The translations under genes and the position numbers were made by a program. 64,000 bases of DNA from the NCBI GenBank assembly GCA_947497185.1, contig CANMFL010000002.1, forward strand, positions 186,001 to 250,000, read 5' to 3'. Shown one piece after another: positions 53,734-63,976 of the stretch. Position 1 is the first letter of the stretch. The number at the start of each line of letters is the position of its first letter. This DNA comes from an uncultured Paracoccaceae bacterium (GTDB taxonomy: Bacteria; Pseudomonadota; Alphaproteobacteria; Rhodobacterales; Rhodobacteraceae). The notes beneath the pieces are model-generated. The model did not search any database and was not told the DNA's origin. It worked only from the letters and a program-made list of their open reading frames with translations.

Positions 53734-55089
53734 TTACCACGTCGCCTGCTTGTCGGGCGACGTGGTTTTGTTTTTAGCCTTGTCATGTTGCATGGCCCGC
53801 TTGGCGCTATACATCGCCTGATCTGCTTGGCTTAACAGCATTTCCCACGTGGTGCCGCGCTTGGACAGGGCAACGCCGATTGCGGCTTTGGCCAGAAATT
53901 CGCCACCGGGCCGTTTGATCGGTTTCGCCATCAGCATTTGCAAACGCTGTGCGATCTGGTCTGCGGCAAGGCGTGGGGTCGGGGTGTTAATCAGGCAGAC
54001 AAATTCATCGCCACCGATCCGTGCAATATGATCGCTGCCACGCACTGCGGCACGTAGCCGTTCAGCCGTGACACGAATCGCCTTGTCACCCATGTCATGG
54101 CCGTAAGTGTCGTTGATGACCTTGAGACCGTTGAGATCGGCAAAGATCACCGCGACTTTTTCCTGCTCCATCAGGGATTGGACTTCTTCACTAGACACCA
54201 CGTCAGCGATGCCTGCACGGTTCAACAGGCCTGTCAGGGAATCAGAGCGGGCAAACGACTTTTCGCGCAGAAACGATTCGGTTTGGCGGGTCGAGACGCG
54301 CCCGATCATCCAGCTGCCGCCAATTAACAGCACGGCGAGAAACGCAATCACGGGGGCGATTTGCAACGACAAGGCAAAGCCCGGTCTCTCCATCGTCCAG
54401 ACAAAATATGCGACGGGTGCGCCATCAGGACCAAGCAGGGGCAGGGATTGATCGGTGCGCGGCAGGTTCGCGACGTCGGTGACGATCCACATATCTTCGA
54501 GCATCAATTCTTCGGCCAGAGCCTGTGGGTCCAACCAAATCCCGCCGATCATCAGCGAGAACGCATTTGTATCAAAGCCCGTGATATCGACAGGCTGAAT
54601 GCGCGCCGCAGAGACCAGCGCCAACTGCCCGTCAACCAGCACGGCCCCCGTCACCACGCTGCGCGGCTCTAACGGGCGGTTCATAATATGCGGCACAAGC
54701 GCGTCCGCGATTTCGGGCTTGAAATTGGACAGATCGGACCCGTCACCGCCAGAAACATAAACAAATTCAGGCTCACCCGTGTGGGTCAGCAGATACATCA
54801 GATCAAAAGAATCGCTGTCGGTGACGCCGGTGCCGATGTCCTCGTGATGCATCGCCTCGTGGGTCTGCGTGATCCAATGAATGGTCGCGTCACGCTGGGC
54901 GTAATCTTTGGTCATGATGCCATTGTTGTGGGCCATGAGGCTGATCGCGTTCTGGGTCCGCGTGTTGGTTTGCGTCGCCGTCAATGCGTTGACTTGATGG
55001 GAAATCCACACAATCAGAAGGGTGAAAACAATCACCACACCCAGCGCCGTTCCAAAGGTGGTCCAAAAAATACGTTGAGACACGTTCAT
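53734..55089 (-). CDS. CHASE4-GGDEF diguanylate cyclase between nuoA and nuoB
   Basis: This 451-aa membrane protein has helix 1 (about 8-30), a periplasmic CHASE4-like sensor domain (about 35-245), helix 2 (about 245-268) and a GGDEF domain (about 285-430). The active site is ARIGGDEFVC, intact. An RGSD I-site five residues before it predicts feedback inhibition by c-di-GMP. No EAL domain is present. It faces against the nuo genes and interrupts an operon that is continuous in most relatives. The CHASE4 ligand is unknown. c-di-GMP could also influence the adhesin system at 15.7-23.5 kb, but nothing links them directly. Confidence 0.92.
   Translation of the reverse strand: MNVSQRIFWTTFGTALGVVIVFTLLIVWISHQVNALTATQTNTRTQNAISLMAHNNGIMTKDYAQRDATIHWITQTHEAMHHEDIGTGVTDSDSFDLMYLLTHTGEPEFVYVSGGDGSDLSNFKPEIADALVPHIMNRPLEPRSVVTGAVLVDGQLALVSAARIQPVDITGFDTNAFSLMIGGIWLDPQALAEELMLEDMWIVTDVANLPRTDQSLPLLGPDGAPVAYFVWTMERPGFALSLQIAPVIAFLAVLLIGGSWMIGRVSTRQTESFLREKSFARSDSLTGLLNRAGIADVVSSEEVQSLMEQEKVAVIFADLNGLKVINDTYGHDMGDKAIRVTAERLRAAVRGSDHIARIGGDEFVCLINTPTPRLAADQIAQRLQMLMAKPIKRPGGEFLAKAAIGVALSKRGTTWEMLLSQADQAMYSAKRAMQHDKAKNKTTSPDKQATW
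53736..53778 (+). terminator. Strong terminator directly after nuoA
   Basis: ACCACGTCGCC (53736-53746) and GGCGACGTGGT (53756-53766) form a perfect 11-bp stem with a 9-nt loop, followed by TTTGTTTTTAG. The T-run is on the plus strand, so it stops nuoA transcription 38 bp past its stop codon. It overlaps the last codons of the convergent cyclase gene. Confidence 0.85.
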
Positions 55090-55216
55090 ACCGCGGTCCC
55101 TCTCTCTCTTTTCAGGACAAACATCCTGAACTCATAAACTAATCACCGCATGTACAGGGAGAATCGCAATATAACCTGAACATATCGCTAATCTGATACC
55201 ACAAACGTGGGGATGA

Positions 55217-55858
<642 letters not shown>

Positions 55859-55864
55859 GCCATT

Positions 55865-56476
55865 ATGACCGACGCACTCAAAGAACTTGGCGCCCATATC
55901 GAAATGAAACGCCCTGATTGCGTTTTGTCTTGGGATGTCACCCATGGCGAGCTGACATTGAATGTGTCCGCGTCCAACCTTGTGTCCTTTGTCGAGTTTC
56001 TCAAAACGGACGGCTCGTGCCAGTTTTCCAGCCTCGTGGATATCACAGCTGTAGATTACCCAAGCCGTGCCAAGCGGTTCGACGTCGTTTACCACTTCTT
56101 GTCGATGTATCAGAACCACCGCATCCGCCTGAAAACGCAGGTGCGCGAGCAGGACATGGTGCCGTCGATCATCAGCGTGCATCCGTCGTCCAACTGGTTC
56201 GAGCGTGAAATCTTCGACATGTTCGGTATCCTGTTCAGCGGCCACCCTGATTTGCGCCGCATCCTGACCGACTACGGTTTCCGTGGCTATCCGCTGCGCA
56301 AGGATTTCCCGACAACAGGCTACACCGAAGTCCGCTATGACGAAGTCCAGAAACGGGTCGTCTACGAGCCAGTGTCGCTGGTGCAAGAATACCGTCAGTT
56401 CGACTTTATGTCACCATGGGAAGGGGCTCAGTACATCCTTCCGGGGGATGAAAAAACAGAAGAGGCCAAGGGCTAA
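55865..56476 (+). CDS. nuoC: NADH-quinone oxidoreductase subunit C
   Basis: This 203-aa protein (30 kDa subunit) has the family motif [42 protein letters not shown]. It is a separate gene from nuoD, as in other alphaproteobacteria. The stop codon overlaps the start of the GFA-family gene (TAATG), so a non-complex-I gene is coupled to it. It forms part of the peripheral arm at the quinone module. Confidence 0.96.
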   Translation: MTDALKELGAHIEMKRPDCVLSWDVTHGELTLNVSASNLVSFVEFLKTDGSCQFSSLVDITAVDYPSRAKRFDVVYHFLSMYQNHRIRLKTQVREQDMVPSIISVHPSSNWFEREIFDMFGILFSGHPDLRRILTDYGFRGYPLRKDFPTTGYTEVRYDEVQKRVVYEPVSLVQEYRQFDFMSPWEGAQYILPGDEKTEEAKG

Positions 56477-56916
56477 TGCCTGACACCGCCACTCCAACTC
56501 GTATGACAGGACGCTGCATGTGCGGCGCTTGTACGTTCTCGGCTGTGCCCGAGACGATGACGGGTGGCGTGTGCCATTGCGATATGTGTCGCAAGTGGGC
56601 GGGCGGTGTGTTTATGGCGGTAGGCTGCGGCAGCACTGTGGAATTTGACGCAGGATCGCCTGTGGTCACGTTTGACAGCAGCGACTGGGGGCAGCGTTTG
56701 TTTTGCGGAACATGCGGATCGACGCTGGTTTGGCAGACCAAAGACCTGTCACACCAATCCGTCGCGGCCCCTGCGTTTGACGATCAAAACGCATTCCCGA
56801 TCACCAGCGAAATTTTAATCGACAGCAAGCCGGATACATTCGCGCTGGCCGGTGACTTGTCCCAGATGACCAAAGCCGAGATCATGGCGAAATATGCCCC
56901 AACGGGTGACGCATGA
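56476..56916 (+). CDS. GFA/CENP-V family zinc protein
   Basis: This 146-aa protein has zinc-binding cysteines in GRCMCGACTFSAV, GVCHCDMCRKWAGG and LFCGTCGSTLVWQ. The family includes the glutathione-dependent formaldehyde-activating protein Gfa and many members of unknown activity. It overlaps nuoC at its start and the sulfotransferase gene at its end (ATGA), so it is translated as part of the nuo operon. A direct role in complex I is not known. Confidence 0.9.
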   Translation: MPDTATPTRMTGRCMCGACTFSAVPETMTGGVCHCDMCRKWAGGVFMAVGCGSTVEFDAGSPVVTFDSSDWGQRLFCGTCGSTLVWQTKDLSHQSVAAPAFDDQNAFPITSEILIDSKPDTFALAGDLSQMTKAEIMAKYAPTGDA

Positions 56917-57800
56917 TGGACGGGCAAACGCTAATGTACGGGCTTGGTGCGACAAAGGCAGGGACATCCTGGCTGTATCGCTATCTGTATGACCACCCTG
57001 AATGCGCTTTGCCGAATATCAAAGAATTGCATTATTTTGACCGGACGGTGCCAAAGCAGCGCGAGAAAGAAGTGCTGCGGTTGGAAACTATTCGCGCTGA
57101 ATTGCTGGCAAAATCCTTGTTGGCTGACAAGCGCAAAGCAGACCGCCTTGAAAGCCGCCTCGACGAGATCGAAGCGTGGATCAAAGTTATCAAAGCGGGC
57201 GGCGTGGATCACACAGGATACCGCGATTTTCTGACGCGCGATGCCTTCTCGGACACGCGCTTGGTCGCGGATATCACGCCTGCTTACGGGTTGATGGACG
57301 AAGACACGCTGATCAAAATGCGCGACATGGGGCCGGACACGCGCTTTGTGTTGTTGCTGCGCGACCCGCTGGACCGTCTGTGGTCCAACCTGCGGATGAT
57401 GGCGGGCTGGCGCGTCAAAGACGGGGAAACCCTGACGGACGCTGCGAACACGCTGCTGGACCGGCTGCTGGCTGGCGAAGAAAACGGTGTGGCCAAGCGG
57501 TCTGACTACGAGACCATGTTGACCCGCATCATGAACGTGATCCCGCACGAGCGCTTGCATATCACGTACTTTGAAAACCTGTTCACACAGGAATCCGTTG
57601 ATAAGATTTGCGCGTTTCTGGGGCTGTCGCCACAGGTTGGCGAATTTGACCGCGTGGTCCATGCGTCGCAACCTGCGACACTCGACCCTGTCCGTGCGAA
57701 AGACCTGCGTGAACTTTTACTTCCGCAGTATGCTTTCGTTGAAACGCTGTTGGACGACGTGCCTGCACGCTGGCACCATAACAAAGGGGTCCTGATCTGA
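56913..57800 (+). CDS. Sulfotransferase family protein
   Basis: This 295-aa PAPS-dependent transferase type protein has the 5'-phosphosulfate loop GLGATKAGTSWLYRYLYDHPE at the N-terminus and the 3'-phosphate motif RDPLDRLWSNLRM (about 150-162). A charged helical insert with Lys/Arg/Glu (about 50-95) lies between. It is coupled to the GFA gene before it and the small membrane protein after it, inside the nuo operon. The acceptor is unknown. Proteins like this often modify sugars or lipids at the cell surface. Confidence 0.85.
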   Translation: MMDGQTLMYGLGATKAGTSWLYRYLYDHPECALPNIKELHYFDRTVPKQREKEVLRLETIRAELLAKSLLADKRKADRLESRLDEIEAWIKVIKAGGVDHTGYRDFLTRDAFSDTRLVADITPAYGLMDEDTLIKMRDMGPDTRFVLLLRDPLDRLWSNLRMMAGWRVKDGETLTDAANTLLDRLLAGEENGVAKRSDYETMLTRIMNVIPHERLHITYFENLFTQESVDKICAFLGLSPQVGEFDRVVHASQPATLDPVRAKDLRELLLPQYAFVETLLDDVPARWHHNKGVLI

Positions 57801-57970
57801 TGGAACTCATTTTTGAGACACTGAATACGGGTATGGTGGGCGTAGGCTTGCTGATACTTTCCTTGCCGCTTTTGAAGGTAATCCACGATGTCGCAAACAG
57901 CGACGGGCGTGATTCAAGTGGCGCGCAACAGACACAAGAGCTTGTAAAGGTGCATAATGATGGACGGTGA
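57800..57970 (+). CDS. 56-residue single-span membrane protein
   Basis: This short gene starts at the ATG overlapping the sulfotransferase stop (TGATG). The product begins [11 protein letters not shown], has one hydrophobic helix ([17 protein letters not shown]) and a polar tail ending KVHNDGR. It overlaps the first codons of nuoD by 14 bp, so its translation would deliver ribosomes to nuoD. The tight overlap on both sides supports it as a real gene. Function unknown; a small accessory of complex I or merely a coupling peptide are possibilities. Confidence 0.65.
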   Translation: MELIFETLNTGMVGVGLLILSLPLLKVIHDVANSDGRDSSGAQQTQELVKVHNDGR

Positions 57971-59195
57971 TATTCGCGTGAACACCTACGACGATGGCTC
58001 TACCGATGCCGCTACAGGTGAACAGAAAATCCGCAACTTTAACATCAACTTTGGACCGCAGCACCCTGCGGCCCACGGTGTTTTGCGTCTGGTGCTGGAA
58101 CTTGACGGCGAGATCGTAGAACGCTGCGATCCGCATATCGGCTTGCTGCACCGTGGCACCGAAAAGCTGATGGAGAGCCGGACGTATCTGCAAAACCTGC
58201 CGTATTTCGACCGGTTGGACTACGTGGCCCCGATGAACCAAGAACATGCATGGTGCTTGGCGATCGAAAAACTGACAGGCACCGAAGTGCCGCGTCGCGC
58301 CTCGTTGATCCGCGTGCTTTACTCTGAAATCGGCCGCGTGCTGAACCACCTGCTGAACGTCACCACACAGGCGATGGACGTGGGCGCGTTGACACCGCCA
58401 CTGTGGGGCTTTGAAGAGCGCGAAAAGCTGATGATTTTCTACGAACGGGCATGTGGTGCGCGTCTGCACTCTGCGTATTTCCGTCCGGGTGGGGTGCATC
58501 AGGATCTGCCGGATCAGCTTGTCGAAGACATCGACGCATGGGCCGTGGACTTTCCAAAAGTGCTGGAAGACATCGACGGGTTGCTGACCGAAAACCGTAT
58601 TTTCAAACAGCGGAACTGCGATATCGGCGTTGTGACCGAAGAAGAAATCCAGGAATGGGGTTTCTCTGGCGTGATGGTGCGTGGCTCTGGCCTTGCGTGG
58701 GATTTGCGCCGGTCACAGCCTTACGAATGCTACGACGAATTTGATTTCCAGATTCCTGTCGGCGTGAACGGCGATTGCTACGACCGCTATCTGTGCCGCA
58801 TGGAAGAAATGCGCCAATCTACCCACATCATCCGCCAAGCTTGCGAAAAGCTGCGGGTTGAAAAGGGTGACGTGATGGCACGAGGCAAAATGACGCCGCC
58901 AACACGTGGCGAGATGAAAACCTCGATGGAAGCCCTGATCCACCACTTCAAACTTTACACCGAAGGGTTCCACGTACCGGCTGGTGAAGTGTATGCGTCT
59001 GTTGAGGCACCAAAGGGTGAATTTGGCGTTTACCTTGTCGCTGACGGCAGCAACAAACCATACCGCGCCAAACTGCGCGCACCGGGTTTCTTGCACCTGC
59101 AAGCGATGGATCACGTCGCTGTCGGCCACCAACTGGCGGATGTTGCTGCGATTATCGGGACGATGGACGTCGTGTTCGGCGAAATCGACCGCTAA
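57957..59195 (+). CDS. nuoD: NADH-quinone oxidoreductase subunit D
   Basis: This 412-aa 49 kDa subunit contains [26 protein letters not shown], the quinone-pocket [61 protein letters not shown] and the closing [17 protein letters not shown] lies 6 nt before the ATG at 57957; ATG 57960 gives the more usual MDGDIR start. It forms the quinone cavity with NuoB. It is followed by a small lipoprotein gene rather than nuoE directly. Confidence 0.96.
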   Translation: MMDGDIRVNTYDDGSTDAATGEQKIRNFNINFGPQHPAAHGVLRLVLELDGEIVERCDPHIGLLHRGTEKLMESRTYLQNLPYFDRLDYVAPMNQEHAWCLAIEKLTGTEVPRRASLIRVLYSEIGRVLNHLLNVTTQAMDVGALTPPLWGFEEREKLMIFYERACGARLHSAYFRPGGVHQDLPDQLVEDIDAWAVDFPKVLEDIDGLLTENRIFKQRNCDIGVVTEEEIQEWGFSGVMVRGSGLAWDLRRSQPYECYDEFDFQIPVGVNGDCYDRYLCRMEEMRQSTHIIRQACEKLRVEKGDVMARGKMTPPTRGEMKTSMEALIHHFKLYTEGFHVPAGEVYASVEAPKGEFGVYLVADGSNKPYRAKLRAPGFLHLQAMDHVAVGHQLADVAAIIGTMDVVFGEIDR

Positions 59196-59222
59196 GGTTT
59201 TGTAAGGAGAGTAGGGGATAAG

Positions 59223-59531
59223 ATGATGACGATGAAAACCGTAATTGCCGCCTTCGCGGGCCTTGCTTTGGCTGCATGTGCTGGCACGCAGCAACTCGAC
59301 ACTGTGTCAAACTCAGTGCCCACACCGCAACTGACCGACAAACAACGCTTTGTCGCGGCGATCGAAACCAACGGGTGCTTGATCAACGTCTCGACCATTG
59401 GTCCGATCATGTCCCAAGCGTCGATCAACCAGAACCAGCTGGCGGCCCTGACTGTCGAACTTGAAAATGACGGCGTGCTTTCGCCTGACGGAACAGACAC
59501 CGTGCGTCTGTCTTCGAACAACTGTATTTAA
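59223..59531 (+). CDS. Small predicted lipoprotein in the nuo operon
   Basis: This 102-aa protein has a signal sequence TVIAAFAGLALAACAGTQ and the lipobox Cys at about residue 19. The mature domain (DKQRFVAAIETNGCLINVSTIGPIM...LSSNNCI) has two further cysteines that could pair. AGGGGA lies upstream of the first ATG; 59226 and 59232 are alternative starts. It lies between nuoD and nuoE with short gaps. Small NADH dehydrogenase-linked lipoproteins of this type occur in Rhodobacterales nuo operons; the role is unknown. Confidence 0.8.
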   Translation: MMTMKTVIAAFAGLALAACAGTQQLDTVSNSVPTPQLTDKQRFVAAIETNGCLINVSTIGPIMSQASINQNQLAALTVELENDGVLSPDGTDTVRLSSNNCI

Positions 59532-59593
59532 CACGTAACGGTCGGCCCTTCTTGCAGGCGACCGCTACCCCATGACGAACCGGAAGATCTCAG

Positions 59594-60874
59594 ATGCTGC
59601 GTAGATTACACCACGAACAGCCCGACAGTTTCGCCTTCACGCCCGAGAACCAGAAATGGGCCGAAGCGCAGACGACGAAATACCCTGAAGGGCGTCAGGC
59701 GTCTGCGATCATCCCGATCCTGTGGCGCGCACAGGAACAAGAAGGTTGGCTAACCCGCCCTGCGATTGAATATGTCGCGGAAATGCTGGGACTGGCCTAT
59801 ATTCGTGCACTCGAAGTGGCATCGTTCTATTTCATGTTCCAACTGCAACCTGTTGGCACTGTTGCACATATTCAAGTTTGCGGTACGCTGTCCTGCATGA
59901 TCTGCGGTGCAGAAGACTTGATCGGTGTGTGTAAAGACAAAATCGCGGACAAGGCGCATGCCCTGTCGGCTGATGGCCGTTTTTCATGGGAAGAAGTCGA
60001 ATGTCTCGGTTCTTGCGCCAACGCGCCAATGGCCCAAATCGGCAAAGACTACTACGAAGACCTGACCGCTGAACGCCTGTCAGAAATCATTGACGAAATG
60101 GCAGCAGGCAAGGTGCCAACACCGGGTCCGCAAAATGGCCGTTACGCCGCAGAACCGCTTGCCGGTCTGACATCCTTGACCGACTACGACAGCGGCAAAA
60201 CGCAGTACAACGCGTCCGTACAGCTTGCGACCGACCTTGGTGACACGATCAAACGGATCGACGGGACCGAGGTGCCGATTTTGACGCCGTGGCTCGACGG
60301 TGAAGTCAAAATGAAGCCGGCTGAAAAGAAAAAGCCAGCGGCAAAGAAAACCCCTGAGCAAGAGGCGATTGACGCCAAAAAGACGCCAGCAGCACGTGCC
60401 GCAGCGATCCGCAGCGCCGAAGATACTGGCCCGACACCGAAATCTAACGACGAAGATCGTCCGGCCCGCCCAGAGACAGCGGATGCAGCGGACGCGGATG
60501 TGCCTGTGTCGAAAACGGCCGCGAATAGAAAAGCAGAGCCGGAAGAAAAGCCTGCAACGACGCCTGCAGAGACTGACAGTGCGACCAAGGATAAGGTGAA
60601 ACCAACAGCGGCACCCGTTGCCGCTGACGGTCCTGAAAAGCAGCCAGAAGTTTTGACCGCTGCCCGCGCATCCGGTGCAGATGATCTGAAACGGATCAGC
60701 GGCGTGGGCCCAAAACTCGAAGGCGTGTTGAACGATCTTGGCTTCTACCACTTTGACCAGATCGCAAAATGGACAGCGGAAGAAATCCAATGGGTGGATA
60801 ACCGCCTGAAATTCAAAGGCCGCATCGTCCGCGATGATTGGGTTTCGCAAGCAAAAGCCTTCTCACAGGAGTAA
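59594..60874 (+). CDS. nuoE: NADH-quinone oxidoreductase subunit E with long C-terminal extension
   Basis: This 426-aa protein is far longer than the usual 160-180. Residues 1-175 are standard NuoE: thioredoxin-like fold with 2Fe-2S ligands Cys96, Cys101, Cys137 and Cys141. Residues 180-345 are a low-complexity Lys/Ala/Pro/Glu linker. Residues about 353-425 form a helix-hairpin-helix-like domain ([31 protein letters not shown], then [15 protein letters not shown]). The same domain ends the next protein, at 61031. It works with NuoF at the NADH end of complex I. The tail is seen in relatives; its role is not known. Confidence 0.93.
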   Translation: MLRRLHHEQPDSFAFTPENQKWAEAQTTKYPEGRQASAIIPILWRAQEQEGWLTRPAIEYVAEMLGLAYIRALEVASFYFMFQLQPVGTVAHIQVCGTLSCMICGAEDLIGVCKDKIADKAHALSADGRFSWEEVECLGSCANAPMAQIGKDYYEDLTAERLSEIIDEMAAGKVPTPGPQNGRYAAEPLAGLTSLTDYDSGKTQYNASVQLATDLGDTIKRIDGTEVPILTPWLDGEVKMKPAEKKKPAAKKTPEQEAIDAKKTPAARAAAIRSAEDTGPTPKSNDEDRPARPETADAADADVPVSKTAANRKAEPEEKPATTPAETDSATKDKVKPTAAPVAADGPEKQPEVLTAARASGADDLKRISGVGPKLEGVLNDLGFYHFDQIAKWTAEEIQWVDNRLKFKGRIVRDDWVSQAKAFSQE

Positions 60875-61030
60875 TCGCAGCAGGTAGGCTCCGCAAAAGT
60901 CACATTTTTTACAGACATACCCAAAATTGAGCTATCTTAGTTTTGGGGGGGGACCAAAGGCGCAGAGATCGCCTGATCCCTGACTGATAGAAAGTGGCGG
61001 TAGACGCTACGTGTAGGGAGAAATAGCTTT

Positions 61031-62239
61031 ATGAGGAATATCGGACCATTCGGACTTGAGAACCGCATTTTTGCGGGCCTTTGTGGTGTCGGCGTACTTC
61101 TTTTGTCATTAATTATATTTGGGTGGGGCTTTTTCGGCTCGCTCATTTTCGCCGCGATTATCGCGATTATCGTTCTGTTTTATTTGATGATGCAGGGCGG
61201 CAACGGCGTTGAGACGACCAGTTCCGGCTCGCAAGGGCAGGGAACGGCAACACCCGCCAGCAGTGCGCCACCAGCGCCCGCGCCAGAGAAGGTCGCGACT
61301 GCGGTTGATCCACAGATCAAAACCGACAAAGCCATGCAAGACGACACAGGCACCAGCGGTGCCGTAGCCGTCGATCCGCAGATCAAAAGCGATGCACCAG
61401 ATGTCGCCGACACGCTGTCCACAGACGCCGACGTCACGCCAAACGCGGATGTGACAGAACCCGTCGAAGAGTGGAAAAGCGAAGGCGGCGGTTTTGCCGC
61501 TGACAAAGCGCCCGTTGTCGATGAAACGCTGGATACGCCTGCAAAGGTCGCAGACGCCTCTGCCGAGATGCACAAATCCACTGGCGACGCTGATGACGCC
61601 AATCTGCCCGAACGCGAGGCCGAGTGGAAAAGCGAAGGCGGCGGCACGGCGTCTGAAAAAGCGCCCGTTGTCGATGAAACGCTGGATACACCTGCGAAAG
61701 TCGCAGAAGCCTCGGCTGAAATGCACGGAAGCAAGGTCAATCCAACCGCGTCCTTGCCGGGCCAAGATGATCTGGCCAGCCGCAAAGGTGAATGGAAACT
61801 CGAAGGCGGCGGCTCTGCGGCGGTGAAAGCACCGGACGTCGATGTGACGTTGGATACACCCGAGAAAGTCGCAGACGCCTCAGCAGCTTTGGCCGCCGAA
61901 GCAGGCGATCAGGACTATGACGGTGACGGCATTGTCGAAGGGATCCGCGAGGGCAGCAAGCCCGAAACACTGACAGCCGCTCGTGAAGGTGGTGCTGATG
62001 ATCTCAAGCAGATCAAAGGTGTCGGTCCCAAAATGGAATCTATGTTGCACGACATGGGCTTTTTCCACTTTGACCAGATTGCAGCATGGTCCGACGATGA
62101 AGTTGCGTGGGTAGACGCCAACCTCAAAGGCTTCAAAGGTCGCGTCAGCCGCGACAATTGGGTCGACCAAGCCACAATCTTGGCCTCGGGTGGCGAGACC
62201 CCGTTCTCCACGAAAGTAGGGAAAGGCGGCGTTTATTAA
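61031..62239 (+). CDS. Membrane-anchored repeat protein sharing the NuoE tail domain
   Basis: This 402-aa protein has two close N-terminal membrane helices (about 13-30 and 33-53), a Pro/Ala linker and two VDPQIK repeats. Three 35-residue repeats follow (starting E147, E198 and E254: EWKSEGGG...KAPVVDETLDTPAKV). The C-terminal domain (about 313-385: DDLKQIKGVGPKMESMLHDMGFFHFDQIAAW) is nearly the same as that of NuoE. It lies between nuoE and nuoF, so it may tether or assemble the NADH module at the membrane. That is inference. A T-rich gap of 156 bp precedes it. Confidence 0.75.
   Translation: MRNIGPFGLENRIFAGLCGVGVLLLSLIIFGWGFFGSLIFAAIIAIIVLFYLMMQGGNGVETTSSGSQGQGTATPASSAPPAPAPEKVATAVDPQIKTDKAMQDDTGTSGAVAVDPQIKSDAPDVADTLSTDADVTPNADVTEPVEEWKSEGGGFAADKAPVVDETLDTPAKVADASAEMHKSTGDADDANLPEREAEWKSEGGGTASEKAPVVDETLDTPAKVAEASAEMHGSKVNPTASLPGQDDLASRKGEWKLEGGGSAAVKAPDVDVTLDTPEKVADASAALAAEAGDQDYDGDGIVEGIREGSKPETLTAAREGGADDLKQIKGVGPKMESMLHDMGFFHFDQIAAWSDDEVAWVDANLKGFKGRVSRDNWVDQATILASGGETPFSTKVGKGGVY
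61469..61894 (+). repeat. Three 105-bp coding repeats
   Basis: Units begin at 61469, 61622 and 61790 (spacing 153 and 168 bp). The first two are nearly identical across stretches such as AAAGCGCCCGTTGTCGATGA, showing recent duplication or gene conversion; the third has diverged. Confidence 0.85.
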
Positions 62240-62251
62240 CGCTGTAACGAT

Positions 62252-62476
62252 ATGACACCCACAGGTAAAACAGCAGAAGCAAAAGCAGGTCAGCGCACAG
62301 CGTTGATTATGGCTGCAACTGGTGTCCTGTGGGTGGTTTTCACCGCAATTGGCAAAGAATACGGCTGGCCTAATCGGGTCATCGCGCTTTTTGACCTTGC
62401 AGCGCTCGCCGGTTTCGGGTTTGCGCTATGGAACACCTATAAACTCTGGCGGGCCCGCCAGACCGACAAAGGCTGA
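62252..62476 (+). CDS. DUF5337-like small membrane protein
   Basis: This 74-aa protein has two hydrophobic helices (ALIMAATGVLWVVFTAIGK and VIALFDLAALAGFGFALWNTYKLW) with a short loop. Its start and stop are closely spaced to neighbours (12 bp and 6 bp). Small proteins of this size and pattern lie in the nuo operons of many Rhodobacterales. No activity is known; a complex I assembly or accessory role is only suggested by position. Confidence 0.75.
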   Translation: MTPTGKTAEAKAGQRTALIMAATGVLWVVFTAIGKEYGWPNRVIALFDLAALAGFGFALWNTYKLWRARQTDKG

Positions 62477-62482
62477 AACACG

Positions 62483-62680
62483 ATGATGCATAATATGGGT
62501 TTGCCCAGTTTGTTGATGATGGTTGTTTATATGGCAATTGTCGTTGTTCCATTCTATCAGATATGGAAACGCACAGGGCATAACGGTTGGATTGCACTTT
62601 TGATGCTCGTGCCGCTCGTGAACATTGTCATGCTCTACGTCATTGCATTCAAGCAGTGGCCCATCGAACAAAAGTCTTAA
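62483..62680 (+). CDS. 65-residue two-helix membrane protein
   Basis: The sequence is hydrophobic with SLLMMVVYMAIVVVPFYQIWKRTGHNGW and ALLMLVPLVNIVMLYVIAFKQWP. The phrase KRTGHNGWIALLMLVPLVNI is common in small DUF805-like or signal-peptidase-linked membrane proteins. It lies 6 bp after the DUF5337-like gene and 9 bp before nuoF, so it is co-translated in the operon. Function unknown. Confidence 0.75.
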   Translation: MMHNMGLPSLLMMVVYMAIVVVPFYQIWKRTGHNGWIALLMLVPLVNIVMLYVIAFKQWPIEQKS

Positions 62681-62689
62681 GGAACGATC

Positions 62690-63976
62690 ATGCTGAAAGA
62701 CCAGGACCGCATTTTTACCAACATCTACGGGATGCATGACCGCACTTTGAAAGGTGCGCAGGCGCGTGGGCATTGGGATGGCACGGCTGATATCATCAAA
62801 AAAGGCCGCGACTGGATCGTGGACGAGATGAAAGCATCTGGTCTGCGTGGCCGTGGTGGCGCTGGTTTTCCGACCGGTCTGAAATGGTCGTTCATGCCCA
62901 AAGAAAGCGACGGTCGCCCGTCCTATCTGGTTGTGAACGCTGATGAATCCGAGCCGGGCACATGTAAAGACCGCGAGATCATGCGCCATGATCCGCACAC
63001 CTTGATCGAAGGTTGCCTGATCGCGTCTTTCGCGATGCAAGCCAACACCTGCCACATCTACATTCGCGGCGAATACATCCGCGAAAAAGAGGCGCTGCAA
63101 AACGCAATCGACGAAGCATATGCTGCGGGTCTCGTGGGCAAAAATGCCTGCGGCTCTGGCTGGGATTTCGACATTTTCCTGTCCCACGGGGCAGGGGCGT
63201 ATATCTGCGGCGAAGAAACCGCATTGCTCGAATCGCTTGAAGGTAAAAAGGGTATGCCGCGGATGAAGCCGCCATTCCCTGCGGGTGCGGGCCTTTATGG
63301 TTGCCCGACAACTGTGAACAACGTCGAATCAATCGCCGTGGTGCCGACAATTCTGCGGCGCGGCGGTAGTTGGTTCGCGGGCATGGGGCGTCCGAACAAC
63401 GCAGGGACGAAACTGTTTGCGATTTCCGGCCATGTGAACAACCCCTGTGTGGTCGAAGAAGAAATGTCGATCACCTTTGAAGAGTTGATCGAGAAACATT
63501 GCGGCGGGATCCGTGGCGGCTGGGACAACCTGCAAGCCGTGATCCCCGGTGGATCGTCCGTGCCATGTGTGCGCGGCGAGCACATGAAAGACGCGATCAT
63601 GGACTTCGATTACCTGCGCGGTGAACTTGGCTCTGGCCTTGGGACAGCTGCGGTAATCGTGATGGATAATTCCGTCGATATGATCAAAGCGATCTGGCGT
63701 CTGGCGAAATTCTACAAACACGAAAGCTGTGGCCAGTGTACACCGTGCCGCGAAGGCACCGGCTGGATGATGCGCGTGATGGAACGTCTGGTCAAAGGCG
63801 AAGCAGACGTCGAAGAAATCGACATGCTTTGGGACGTGACCAAACAGGTCGAAGGCCACACAATCTGCGCATTGGGTGACGCGGCGGCGTGGCCGATCCA
63901 AGGCCTGATTAAAAACTTCCGGCCTGAAATCGAAGACCGCATTCGCTCGAAACGTGGTATGATCGCGGCTGAATAA
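62690..63976 (+). CDS. nuoF: NADH-quinone oxidoreductase subunit F
   Basis: This 428-aa protein has an FMN/NADH-binding region ([20 protein letters not shown], residues 51-70; [33 protein letters not shown]) and 4Fe-4S ligands in [12 protein letters not shown] and the later [13 protein letters not shown]. It is the site of NADH oxidation in complex I. AAGGAACG precedes the ATG closely. The stop overlaps the start of the next gene (TAATG). Confidence 0.96.
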   Translation: MLKDQDRIFTNIYGMHDRTLKGAQARGHWDGTADIIKKGRDWIVDEMKASGLRGRGGAGFPTGLKWSFMPKESDGRPSYLVVNADESEPGTCKDREIMRHDPHTLIEGCLIASFAMQANTCHIYIRGEYIREKEALQNAIDEAYAAGLVGKNACGSGWDFDIFLSHGAGAYICGEETALLESLEGKKGMPRMKPPFPAGAGLYGCPTTVNNVESIAVVPTILRRGGSWFAGMGRPNNAGTKLFAISGHVNNPCVVEEEMSITFEELIEKHCGGIRGGWDNLQAVIPGGSSVPCVRGEHMKDAIMDFDYLRGELGSGLGTAAVIVMDNSVDMIKAIWRLAKFYKHESCGQCTPCREGTGWMMRVMERLVKGEADVEEIDMLWDVTKQVEGHTICALGDAAAWPIQGLIKNFRPEIEDRIRSKRGMIAAE

